Positions 32,101 through 41,627 of a stretch of 64,000 nucleotides of DNA are shown here, piece after piece. Under the pieces are notes generated by a model. That model searched no databases and had not been told where the DNA came from. It saw only the letters and a program-made list of their open reading frames with translations. The translations under genes were made by a program, and so were the position numbers. Position 1 is the first letter of the stretch. Every line of letters starts with the position of its first letter. Source of the stretch: Arion vulgaris (Eukaryota; Mollusca; Gastropoda; Stylommatophora; Arionidae); assembly GCA_020796225.1 (NCBI GenBank), contig CM036754.1, positions 12,911,867 through 12,975,866 on the forward strand, written 5' to 3'.

Positions 32101-33172
32101 AGCAGGCCATTTTATATATATAGTAGATGTAGGAGACTAATGTTTCTATAAGCACTCCATTTTATATATATAGTAGATGTAGGAGACTAATGTTTCTATA
32201 AGCACTCCATTTTATATATATAGTAGATGTAGGAGACTAATGTTTCTATAAGCAGGCCATTTTATATATATAGTAGATGTAGGAGACTAATGTTTCTATA
32301 AGCAGGCCATTTTTATATATATAGTAGATGTAGGAGACTAAGGTTTCTATAAGCACTCCATTTTATATATATAGTAGATGTAGGAGACTAATGTTTCTAT
32401 AAGCAGGTCATTTTATATATATAGTAGATGTAGGAGACTAATGTTTCTATAAGCACTCCATTTTATATATATAGTAGATGTAGGAGACTAATGTTTCTAT
32501 AAGCACTCCATTTTATATATATAGTAGATGTAGGAGACTAATGTTTCTATAAGAAAGGCCATTTTTATATATATAGTAGATGTAGGAGACTAATGTTTCT
32601 ATAAGCACTCCATTTTATATATATAGTAGATGTAGGAGACTAATGTTTCTATAAACACTCCATTTTTATATATATAGTAGATGTAGGAGACTAATGTTTC
32701 TATAAGCACTCCATTTTATATATATAGTAGATGTAGGAGACTAAGGTTTCTATAAACACTCCATTTTTATATATATAGTAGATGTAGGAGACTAAGGTTT
32801 CTATAAGCACTCCATTTTTATATATATAGTAGATGTAGGAGACTAATGTTTCTATAAGCAGACCATTTTTATATATATAGTAGATGTAGGAGACTAAGGT
32901 TTCTATAAGCACTCCATTTTTATATATATAGTAGATGTAGGAGACTAAGGTTTCTATAAGCACTCCATTTTTATATATATAGTAGATGTAGGAGACTAAG
33001 GTTTCTATAAGCACTCCATTTTATATATATAGTAGATGTAGGAGACTAATGTTTCTATAAGCAGGCCATTTTATATATATAGTAGATGTAGGAGACTAAT
33101 GTTTCTATAAGCACTCCATTTTATATATATAGTAGATGTAGGAGACTAAGGTTTCTATAAGCACTCCATTTT
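29185..33172. repeat. About 51-bp minisatellite, roughly 78 copies (4 kb)
   Basis: The unit is 'gtagatgtaggagactaatg', 'tttctataagcactcc' and a 'atttttatatatata' block; loss of one T gives a 50-bp form. Variable sites (actaatg/actaagg, gcactcc/gcagacc/gcaggcc/ggacgtc/aacactc) mark segments. The triplet 'gcactccatttatatat', gcatgcc, gcaggcc at 30481 recurs at 32000 (about 30 units later), and 'aaacaatcc' at 29260 recurs at 30681. Stop-free minus-strand frames are artefacts of the 51-bp period. Confidence 0.97.
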
Positions 33173-33878
33173 TAACCCAAATAAGATGCTTTTTTTAAAA
33201 ATGTATTTCTATCAGAACCTATAGGCCAACACACATGAACAATCAGAATAAACTTTTTGCGGAGAATCCAAAGTATGAGAATCGTTGATACTTAATGTAT
33301 TCTTTTGTTTTTATATGTTGTCTTACGTCTGGTGACTCTTGTTATTATTGTGTGACTCTTGGAACATATGATTAGATATGAGGCTCTTGAAATAACTCCG
33401 CGACGATACATTCATTTATTTTGAATGTTTACCAAACTCCAGGGGACGTCATCAATCTTGTTTTGTAGTAATGTTACTATTAAGAATAGATAGGTTACCA
33501 AGAGGGTAGTGTCCCTTGGAACTGTAATATAATGTCCACAGGGACCCGGAATTTTCTATAATGTTAATTTGAAATTTGGAAATGGGGCCTCTGTCCCATA
33601 TAACTCAAAGATGATACCAGTCAGATATTAAATTGAAATTTTGGAATCATAGATTAGAATGTGGTATGTGGCCATCTTACACTAGGTTTGAAGATTGTGT
33701 ACTGTGTCGCACGACGAGTTAGTACTAAAATCTTAGAAAAATGAGAAACAGAAAATCAACGTCTATTTAATTGTGATGGTGCTATAGATGCTCAGTATTT
33801 TCAGTGAGCTGAAAGTATCAACTACAGAGCACTTACACAATAACACCAGTAAAAACCACAATCCATTATTAGGAATAG
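33173..33878. other. Array flank, no gene seen
   Basis: The segment 33215-33260 (tataggccaacacacatgaa and following) resembles the left side of the array at 29134-29180 (gtgtaggtcaacaaacatga). The rest is unassigned. Confidence 0.45.
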
Positions 33879-33890
33879 TAAGAGCAATCA

Positions 33891-34129
33891 CGTATGTGGC
33901 TTAGGGGATAGTGACTCGGTCTATTAACTCCGACGTTCTGAGTTCGAAACACGCTGCGGTCAGTTTGGTTGCAAATTGTTTCGCGTGAATTTTTACAAAG
34001 GACGATGGCACCACCCGTTCAGAAAGCAATAGCAAACTACTGAACGTAATAATGCCTAGAAAATCACAAACAGCGTTAAAAAGCTGGGGTTGATTCACAA
34101 AGTCCTGTAAAGGATATGCAATTAACTTT
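33891..34129 (+). mobile_element. SINE-E, complete copy
   Basis: A tRNA-like head ('gtggcttaggggatagtgac' and B-box-like 'gagttcgaaac') is followed by a body with 'cgttcagaaagcaatagcaa' and an end 'tcctgtaaaggatatgcaat'. A perfect 12-bp duplication taagagcaatca flanks it (33879-33890 and 34130-34141). Related copies lie at 34946-35192, 44609-44727 and 60623-60857. Confidence 0.95.
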
Positions 34130-34387
34130 TAAGAGCAATCAAGAAAAAGGTCTTCCACAATAGTTGCATGAGATTTATAAGACATTGTTGTCCCTTCGTG
34201 CTCCGATGGATCTTTTCAAGCTTCAGATTGAATTATAAACAATCAATGAATCATGAGCTGTCTCCGTATTGAAGATTGACTTAATGATGCTCCAACATGT
34301 TATGTTCCTTTGTCCTGATGGTACACTATGCCAGACTATTGCTTGTACACTTTTAGATATTGCCTTCCCAATATTATCTAAAATTTT

Positions 34388-34585
34388 CAGCCCACCTGCC
34401 CAGCGCGTTCGTAGCGCGTTGGACGACGGGTGACAAGCTCCTGTGAGTGCGGGTTCAATTCCGTGGGCTGGCAGAAAAGCCACAGGTTCTGCAGATTTAC
34501 GGTGTTCGTGGCACCAAACCGAAGGGTTACGATGTCCATGGCACCAAGCCGAAGACCTGAAAGCTCAAGTGCTTCTGGATCAGTA
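34388..34585 (+). mobile_element. SINE-B copy
   Basis: It runs from 'cagcccacctgcccagcgcg' through 'gggttcaattccgtgggctg' (B box) to 'aagtgcttctggatcag', followed by an A/TA-rich tail. A-box-like 'cgtagcgcgttgg' is visible near 34408. Confidence 0.9.
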
Positions 34586-34589
34586 AATA

Positions 34590-34930
34590 TATATATATAT
34601 ATATATATATTCCCCTTGCTCTCCTACCTTCTATCTTTCTTTCCCAGAACGTTTCCAACAGGGTGTAGGCTCTAATATCTATTAATGTGAACAAAATATC
34701 TAAATTATCTAATTTCTTATCTCCCTAAGTGTTTCTCATTTCTACTCTAGTTATTGAAGTACTAGTTTATTAGTTTACTTTTATGTCCACAACACTCACC
34801 CTATTCTTCTGTATATCCACATTTCACAAGCGTCAATTGTTCAAGCCATGTTCCAAGTTCCAAGGTTCCAAGTAATGCCAAGTTTGATGAACATCTAGCT
34901 TAGAATAAGTCTTAAAGGCAACAAGCCAGA
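34590..34930. other. TA microsatellite, then unannotated sequence
   Basis: (TA)n at 34585-34610; the rest carries nothing recognised. Confidence 0.4.
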
Positions 34931-34945
34931 TGTCCAGTGGAGAGG

Positions 34946-35192
34946 TTAGAAGTTAATTGCATATTCTTTACAGGACTTTGCGAATCAACCGCAGCATTTT
35001 AACGCTGTTTGTGATTTTTCTAGGCATTATTGCGTTCAGTAGTTTGCCATTGCTTTCTGAACGAGTGGTGCCATCGTCCTTTGTAAAAATCCACGCGAAA
35101 CAATTTGCAACTAAATTGTCCGCAGCGTGATTCGAACTTAGAACTTCGAGGTTAATAGACAGAGTTACTATCCCCTAAGCCACAGACGCCAC
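34946..35192 (-). mobile_element. SINE-E, inverted copy
   Basis: Minus-strand counterpart of 33891-34129, with the shared core ('cagtagtttgccattgcttt' on plus) and head. Flanks ccagtggagaggt (34933) and ccagtgggaggt (35193) form an imperfect duplication. Together with 33891 it makes an inverted pair about 800 bp apart. Confidence 0.88.
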
Positions 35193-35254
35193 CCAGTGGG
35201 AGGTACTATTTTTTAAACTTGGGCCCTATCTGGAAGTGTTACAACGGGTGGACA

Positions 35255-35605
35255 CAGTACGGTTGAACGTGTAAACTCAGAGCGTCGTCATTCGTTCGAA
35301 TTAGAGCAGCTCGGAATTTGTTGAGAGTATTCGATTTTGATATTTAGCGTTTTATAAACGTTTTCACCCTTTGACCGCAATCAAATGGGAACTATTTGTT
35401 GCTTTTTTTTTAAATTTGTGTTGGGAACTTAACCGTTAGTGCCGTTGCTGGTGGTAACCAGTTACGTTTGAAACGTGTAAATACTCCGAGCGTCGTCGTC
35501 ATTCTTTCGAATGAGAGCTGCTTTTTAATTTATTTAGTTGCCTATTGACTCTATGAAAGCTCCCGACTTTAGGCTGCGATTAAGTAGGCACTACACTCTG
35601 ATCTG
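35255..35605. repeat. Diverged direct repeat, about 2 x 200 bp
   Basis: 'gaacgtgtaaactcagagcg' with 'tcgtcattcgttcgaat' at about 35264 recurs as 'gaaacgtgtaaatactccga' with 'tcgtcattctttcgaat' at about 35470. The units then share loosely similar 'ttgaccgcaatcaa/taggctgcgattaa' endings. The family is unknown. Confidence 0.6.
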
Positions 35606-35883
35606 AGCTAAATGACCGAGGGTGCGGAGTCAAAGACCAACGAGAAGCAACTTTCTAACAATATTTAAGAAGTCTAAAATTCTATTTAGCATACAAGAAT
35701 ACACAGACACCCACCCACACATACAAACACGCACGCACGCACACACACACACACACACACACTACACACACGCATATATTTAAATAACTCGGTGAAGAAT
35801 GGAAGAAGTGAAAGCGTAACCAGAAAGAGAGAAACCATGTGTGAAATGAAGAAAGTTAGAGTTATCGCCCTTCCCCCCAAACA

Positions 35884-36128
35884 GTCGTTACAAATTCCAC
35901 ATAAGTCGCATTAAAACTGCTGCTGAAACCTTAGGGATATGATGTAACCAGACTAAAATAGATATAAGTAATCTGCTTAAGAATCTCCAAGATGAAGTCA
36001 TTGATGGAGGAGTGGTTCAGGCTATAACATCTGCATACCAGACATTAGATGGAAGTGTTGAATACAATCTGGGCTATCAGAACGAGAAACTTGACACTGC
36101 TAGAAATGTACCAATAATGGATAGATAG
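35884..36128 (+). pseudogene. Unrecognised protein-like fragment
   Basis: The frame through 35952 encodes about 58 residues beginning 'TKIDISNLLKNLQDEVIDGG' and ending ARNVPIMDR, then TAG at 36126-36128. Upstream in frame, before a TGA at 35940-35942, it reads HISRIKTAAETLGI. The composition is protein-like, unlike the repeat-driven frames nearby. I do not recognise the family. It could be an exon, a processed pseudogene or a piece of a transposon protein. Confidence 0.4.
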
Positions 36129-36317
36129 AATAGTGGGCACATAACTCATTTGTAACAATGGATTCTAATATGAGATAATTTCTTGCATGAAAATTCTCGT
36201 TTTTTCTTCTACTTCTGTTTCTTTGAGACGAGTTTACAGACATCATCTTGAATATGCACAAATAAATCAGTTATCAACAGGAAGTTTGAGATATTTTCTA
36301 ATGGGCTTAACCAGATA

Positions 36318-36785
36318 GCAACAGCAGAGATATAATAGCAGAGATACAACAGCAGAGATATCAACAGTAGAGATACAACAGCAGAGATAGCAACAGCAGA
36401 GATAGCAACCGCAGATATAACAACAGCAGAGATAGCAATATACATCTTCTCTGTGCTGTATGTTAAGTCTTCACTGGGCTATATGTTAAGTCTTCACTGT
36501 GCTATATGTTAATTCTTCACGTGCTATATGTTAAGTCTTTAATGTGCTATATGTTAAGTCTTCACTGTGCTATATGTTAAGTCTTCACTGTGCTATATGT
36601 TAAGTCTTCACTGTGCTATATGTTAAGTCTTCACTGTGCTATATGTTAAGTCTTCTATGTGCTATATGTTAAGTCTTCTCTGTGCTATATGTTAAGTCTT
36701 CACTGTGCTATATGTTAAGTCTTCTCTGTGCTATATGTTATCTTCTCTGTGCTATATGTTAAGTCTTCACTGTGCTGTATGTTGA
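36318..36785. repeat. Short CAG-rich repeat, then a 23-bp minisatellite (about 15 copies)
   Basis: 36318-36436 holds 'agcaacagcagagata' variants. From about 36455 'gctatatgttaagtcttcac' plus tgt recurs every 23 bases to 36785 with small deletions. Confidence 0.93.
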
Positions 36786-36983
36786 GACATTTTTATCACA
36801 TATATTATGCAGCAATATTATTCATGACACAGACATCAGAAGCTCATATCTTTAGTTTGTTGAACAGATGGTATCTCAGCTGAAAACAATTAAACGAACC
36901 TAAGTGAGAAGAAAAACGCACAAGAGAAACTGTTGTACGAGAGAAATAAGATCATTATTGAATGGAGATTCCTTAATTTTAAT

Positions 36984-37186
36984 CTCTGCCCGTCTGCCCA
37001 GCGTGTTCGTAGCGCGTTGACTACGGGTGACTATCCCTCTGTGTGTGCGGGTTCAATTCCGCGGGATGGCAGAAAAAGCCACAGATTCCCCAGATTTACG
37101 ATGTTCGTGGCACCGAACTGAAGGGTTACGATGTCCATGGCACTGAGCCGAAGAGCTGAAAAGCTCAAGTGCTTCTGGATCGAAAA
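36984..37186 (+). mobile_element. SINE-B copy
   Basis: Full copy from 'ctgcccgtctgcccagcgtg' to 'gtgcttctggatcgaaaacc', with B box 'gggttcaattccgcggg'. Flanks 'aattttaatct' and 'aatttaatct' suggest a target-site duplication of about 10 bp. Confidence 0.92.
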
Positions 37187-37224
37187 CCAAACAATTTAAT
37201 CTTACATGGAAACTAAAACAGGAG

Positions 37225-39113
37225 AAGAAACAGAGAGAAGAGAGAGAGAGAGAGATAACAGTAGACGTAGAGAGAGAGAGAGAGAGATAGTTACAGCTAT
37301 ACTTGACGTTGAGAGAGAGAGAGAGATAGTTACAGCTATCTTGAGTTGAGGAGAGAGAGAGATAGTTACAGCTATACTTGACGTTGAGGAGAGAGAGAGA
37401 GATAGTTACAGCTATACTTGACGTTGAGGAGAGAGAGAGAGATAGTTACAGCTATACTTGACGTTGAGAGAGAGAGAGAGAAGATAGTTACAGCTATACT
37501 TGACGTTGAGGAGAGAGAGAGATAGTTACAGCTATACTTGACGTTGAGGAGAGAGAGATAGTTACAGCTATACTTGACGTTGAGAGAGAAGAGAGATAGT
37601 TACAGCTATACTTGACGTTGAGGAGAGAGAGAGATAGTTACAGCTATACTTGACGTTGAGGAGAGAGAGATAGTTACAGCTATACTTGACGTTGAGGAGA
37701 GAGAGAGAGATAGTTACAGCTATACTTGACGTTGAGGAGAGAGAGAGAGAGATAGTTACAGCTATACTTGACGTTGAGGAGAGAGAGAGAGAGATAGTTA
37801 CAGCTATACTTGACGTTGAGGAGAGAGAGAGAGAGATAGTTACAGCTATACTTGACGTTGAGGAGAGAGAGAGAGATAGTTACAGCTATACTTGACGTTG
37901 AGGAGAGAGAGAGAGAGAGATAGTTACAGCTATACTTGACGTTGAGGAGAGAGAGAGAGAGAGATAGTTACAGCTATACTTGACGTTGAGGAGAGAGAGA
38001 GAGATAGTTACAGCTATACTTGACGTTGAGGAGAGAGAGAGAGATAGTTACAGCTATACTTGACGTTGAGAGAGAGAGAGATAGTTACAGCTATACTTGA
38101 CGTTGAGGAGAGAGAGAGATAGTTACAGCTATACTTGACGTTGAGGAGAGAGAGAGAGATAGTTACAGCTATACTTGACGTTGAGGAGAGAGAGAGAGAT
38201 AGTTACAGCTATACTTGACGTTGAGGAGAGAGAGAGATAGTTACAGCTATACTTGACGTTGAGGAGAGAGAGAGAGAGATAGTTACAGCTATACTTGACG
38301 TTGAGGAGAGAGAGAGAGATAGTTACAGCTATACTTGACGTTGAGGAGAGAGAGAGAGATAGTTACAGCTATACTTGACGTTGAGGAGAGAGAGAGAGAT
38401 AGTTACAGCTATACTTGACGTTGAGGAGAGAGAGAGAGATAGTTACAGCTATACTTGACGTTGAGGAGAGAGAGAGAGATAGTTACAGCTATACTTGACG
38501 TTGGGGAAGAGAGAGAATAGTTACAGCTATACTTGACGTTGAGGAGAGAGAGAGATAGTTACAGCTATACTTGACGTTGAGGAGAGAGAGAGAGATAGTT
38601 ACAGCTATACTTGACGTTGAGGAGAGAGAGAGAGATAGTTACAGCTATACTTGACGTTGAGGAGAGAGAGAGAGAGATAGTTACAGCTATACTTGACGTT
38701 GAGGAGAGAGAGATAGTTCAGCTATACTTGAGTTGAGGAGAGAGAGAGAATAGTTACAGCTATACTTGACGTTGAGGAGAGAGGAGAGAGAGATAGTTAC
38801 AGCTATACTTGACGTTGAGGAGAGAGAGAGAGAGAGATAGTTACAGCTATACTTGACGTTGAGGAGAGAGAGAGAGAGAGATAGTTACAGCTATACTTGA
38901 CGTTGAGGAGAGAGAGAGAGATAGTTACAGCTATACTTGACGTTGAGGAGAGAGAGAGAGATAGTTACAGCTATACTTGACGTTGAGGAGAGAGAGAGAG
39001 ATAGTTACAGCTATACTTGACGTTGAGGAGAGAGAGAGAGAGATAGTTACAGCTATACTTGACGTTGAGGAGAGAGAGAGAGAGATAGTTACAGCTATAC
39101 TTGACGTTGAGGT
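37225..39113. repeat. About 40-bp minisatellite with an embedded GA microsatellite, about 46 copies
   Basis: A constant part ('gatagttacagctatacttg', acgttga) alternates with a (GA)n tract that varies unit by unit. A few units carry small deletions (37340, 38718 region). Open frames such as 37686-37895 are artefacts. Confidence 0.97.
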
Positions 39114-39335
39114 CAAGTGCTCGACTCTCGCTCCATATATACTCGGTTCGCTCCCTTGTGGAACCATCTGGTTATTTTTACAGAGGTCCCTGCTCTCAGT
39201 GTAGGTGAGATCGAGTTCCTAGTCCTATCTGAGATGGACGATAATACATAGATCTCGCATTCAAGTTGCGCACACAAAAGAACCCTTGGCAGTTTAAAAT
39301 CGAGAAGGGCAGGCTGGAATGACGATACCCGGGCT
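39110..39335 (+). mobile_element. SINE-F, plus-strand copy
   Basis: It has 'aagtgctcgactctcgctcc', 'ctcggttcgctcccttgtgg' and a body 'gagttcctagtcctatctga', colinear with the complement of 27715-27960. It abuts the end of the 40-bp array directly. Confidence 0.75.
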
Positions 39336-39407
39336 AAATTCATCAGAAAGATTTTAAAAAATAAAATTCCTTCAAAATATTTTTACCATTGTTTAAATTG
39401 CATCGGT

Positions 39408-40092
39408 GACTGTCGTTGGTGATACGGAGTTTGTGCACTGTCGTTGGTGATACGGAGTTTGTGCACTGTCGTTGGTGATACGGAGTTTGTGCACTGTCGT
39501 TGGTGATACGGAGTTTGTGCACTGTCGTTGGTGATACGGAGTTTGTGCACTGTCGTTGGTGATACGGAGTTTGTGCACTGTCGTTGGTGATACGGAGTTT
39601 GTGCACTGTCGCTGGTGATACGGAGTTTGTGCACTGTCGTTGGTGATACGGAGTTTGTACACTGTCGTTGGTGATACGGAGTTTGTGCACTGTCGTTGGT
39701 GATACGGAGTTTGTGCACTGTCGTTGGTGATACGGAGTTTGTGCACTGTCGTTGGTGATACGGAGTTTGTGCACCGTCGTTGGTGATACGGAGTTTGTGC
39801 ACCGTCGTTGGTGATACGGAGTTTGTGCACCGTCGTTGGTGATACGGAGTTTGTGCACTGTCGTTGGTGATACGGAGTTTGTGCACTGTCGTTGGTGATA
39901 CGGAGTTTGTGCACTGTCGTTGGTGATACGGAGTTTGTGCACTGTCGTTGGTGATACGGAGTTTGTGCACTGTCGTTGGTGATACGGAGTTTGTGCACTG
40001 TCGTTGGTGATACGGAGTTTGTGCACCGTCGTTGGTGATACGGAGTTTGTGCACCGTCGTTGGTGATACGGAGTTTGTGCACCGTCGTTGTA
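39408..40092. repeat. 28-bp minisatellite, about 24 copies
   Basis: The unit is 'gtcgttggtgatacggagtt' plus tgtgcact. A C/T site (gcactg or gcaccg) clusters at 39773-39830 and 40024-40085. All three minus-strand frames are stop-free, giving 220-260 codon artefacts. The right flank resembles 58870-58935. Confidence 0.97.
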
Positions 40093-40374
40093 ATCTTCTT
40101 GTGTAAGAAAGAGATCAGAGCACACATGGTTACTCACTGAAGTGCAATGATGATCATCATATCAAACAATCAAACAACAACAGTCTTAAAGACAAGAACA
40201 CAAAAAACAACAACAAATAGTGAAACAAGAAACTGAATAAATAAAGTTGCTAATGACATCACAAGAAACAAATCTAATCTACATAAGATAACAATCCTAC
40301 ATAAGATTAAAAGTAGGCAGAAAATGCTGCAGAGTAGAAATATCACCAGCTAGAGACACGTTACTAAAAACATC

Positions 40375-40635
40375 TTCTTCTTCTTCGAAGGCTCCGTATC
40401 GACCACTTGTTAATCCACTCTGTGCGGTTTGTATGTGATCTGAGCCTTAGAGCGATTGTACGTTTTGTACTAGTTATGCACCTACAAGTAGACCAGCACA
40501 TCCGATTTCTGCTATGCTTTTCATTTACTAGGGTAGCTTCCTAGGTCCTACATCAGTCGCCTCTTACGACATGCCTTGTAGATCGCAGTGGTACTATTCT
40601 TTGCTTCCCTTGCGGGCCCCGGCACCACATGTACG
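40375..40635 (-). mobile_element. Retroposon family A copy
   Basis: The minus strand runs from 'gtggtgccggggcccgcaag' to a GAAGAAGAAGAA tail. Flanks actaaaaacatc (40363-40374) and actaaagacatc (40636-40647) form a 12-bp duplication with one mismatch. This fixes the family ends and shows it moves by retroposition. Confidence 0.92.
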
Positions 40636-40649
40636 ACTAAAGACATCAA

Positions 40650-41055
40650 CAAGATATATTAATGATTACAGAAAAGAGTTCATTTTCAGGGGAAAAAACC
40701 CCAGCGCAATATTCTGTAACAGACGGTAAGATAGTCTAGAGATTCTGCCACCAAACACACGACCGTCGTTGAACAGCAGCACACCACTAAACTAGACTGA
40801 CGGTATTCATAGATTTTGTTAGCCACTTCGGGGGGAGAAAAGGAAGAAAAACAACAAACATAATTTATAACTAAACTGGACTTTCTCCGGATGTGAACAA
40901 GACATTTGAAAGGTTTCATTCTGTTATCTTCCTCCGTTGAGATCTCTCAAATATCATGTGTTTTTTTTTAAATTTATTTTTTACTTCTTCCCTATCGATA
41001 CTTTCTTTTTATTGTTCACTTTTGGTCATTATTTTTCCTTCTTTCCTTTCTCTAA
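40650..41055. other. Unannotated stretch
   Basis: T-rich in its right half; no motif-bearing frame. Confidence 0.35.
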
Positions 41056-41059
41056 CCAT

Positions 41060-41258
41060 GTTTTAGCATCACAGCATCAGGATAAGAAGAGATTTCTAGA
41101 ACGGGGTTTTATGTGTGCTTTTCTAATGATGTTTAGTCTCACAGAGTCAGGATAAGAAGAGATTTATAGAACGGGTTTTTGTGTGGGCTTCTCCAATCAT
41201 GTTTAGCCTCACAGCGTCAGGATAAGAAGAGATTTCAAGAACGGGTTTTTGTGTGAAC
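41060..41258. repeat. About 70-bp tandem repeat, 3 copies
   Basis: 'tcaggataagaagagattt' recurs at about 41078, 41146 and 41217, each followed by 'agaacgggttttt'. Confidence 0.88.
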
Positions 41259-41368
41259 TTCATAAACAGTGTATTTCGTTACCTCGCTTATCTATGAGGT
41301 CCATCTTATGCGTGGACGACCTCTGGCTTTGTATCCACTGTATCAGAGTAACATTGCTCTTTGTGTCG

Positions 41369-41624
41369 CCCATGGGGTGCCGGGCTGCAAGGGAAGCAAA
41401 GAATAGTACCACTGCGACCTACAAGGCATGTCGTAAGAGAAGACTGAGGTATTGGCATAGGGAGGCTACACTAGTAAATAAAATGCATCGTAGAAATCGG
41501 ATATGCTGGCCTACTTGTAGGTGCATAACTGGCACAACGTACAATCACTCTTAGGCTCAGATCACATACAAATCACACACAAGAGTGGATTAAAAGTGGT
41601 CGATATGGAGCTTTCGAAGAAGAA
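41369..41624 (+). mobile_element. Retroposon family A copy
   Basis: Colinear with the other copies ('ggggtgccgggctgcaaggg' to 'cgaagaagaag'). It abuts the 15-bp array on its 3' side, so no duplication can be read. Confidence 0.85.
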
Positions 41625-41627
41625 GTA

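Noticed and set aside
29307..33014. Repeated 'LIETLVSYIYYIYKNG' frames
   Set aside because: Artefact of the 51-bp array; frames break wherever a T is lost.
39343..40137. Three overlapping 220-264 codon minus frames
   Set aside because: 28-bp array open in all three minus frames.
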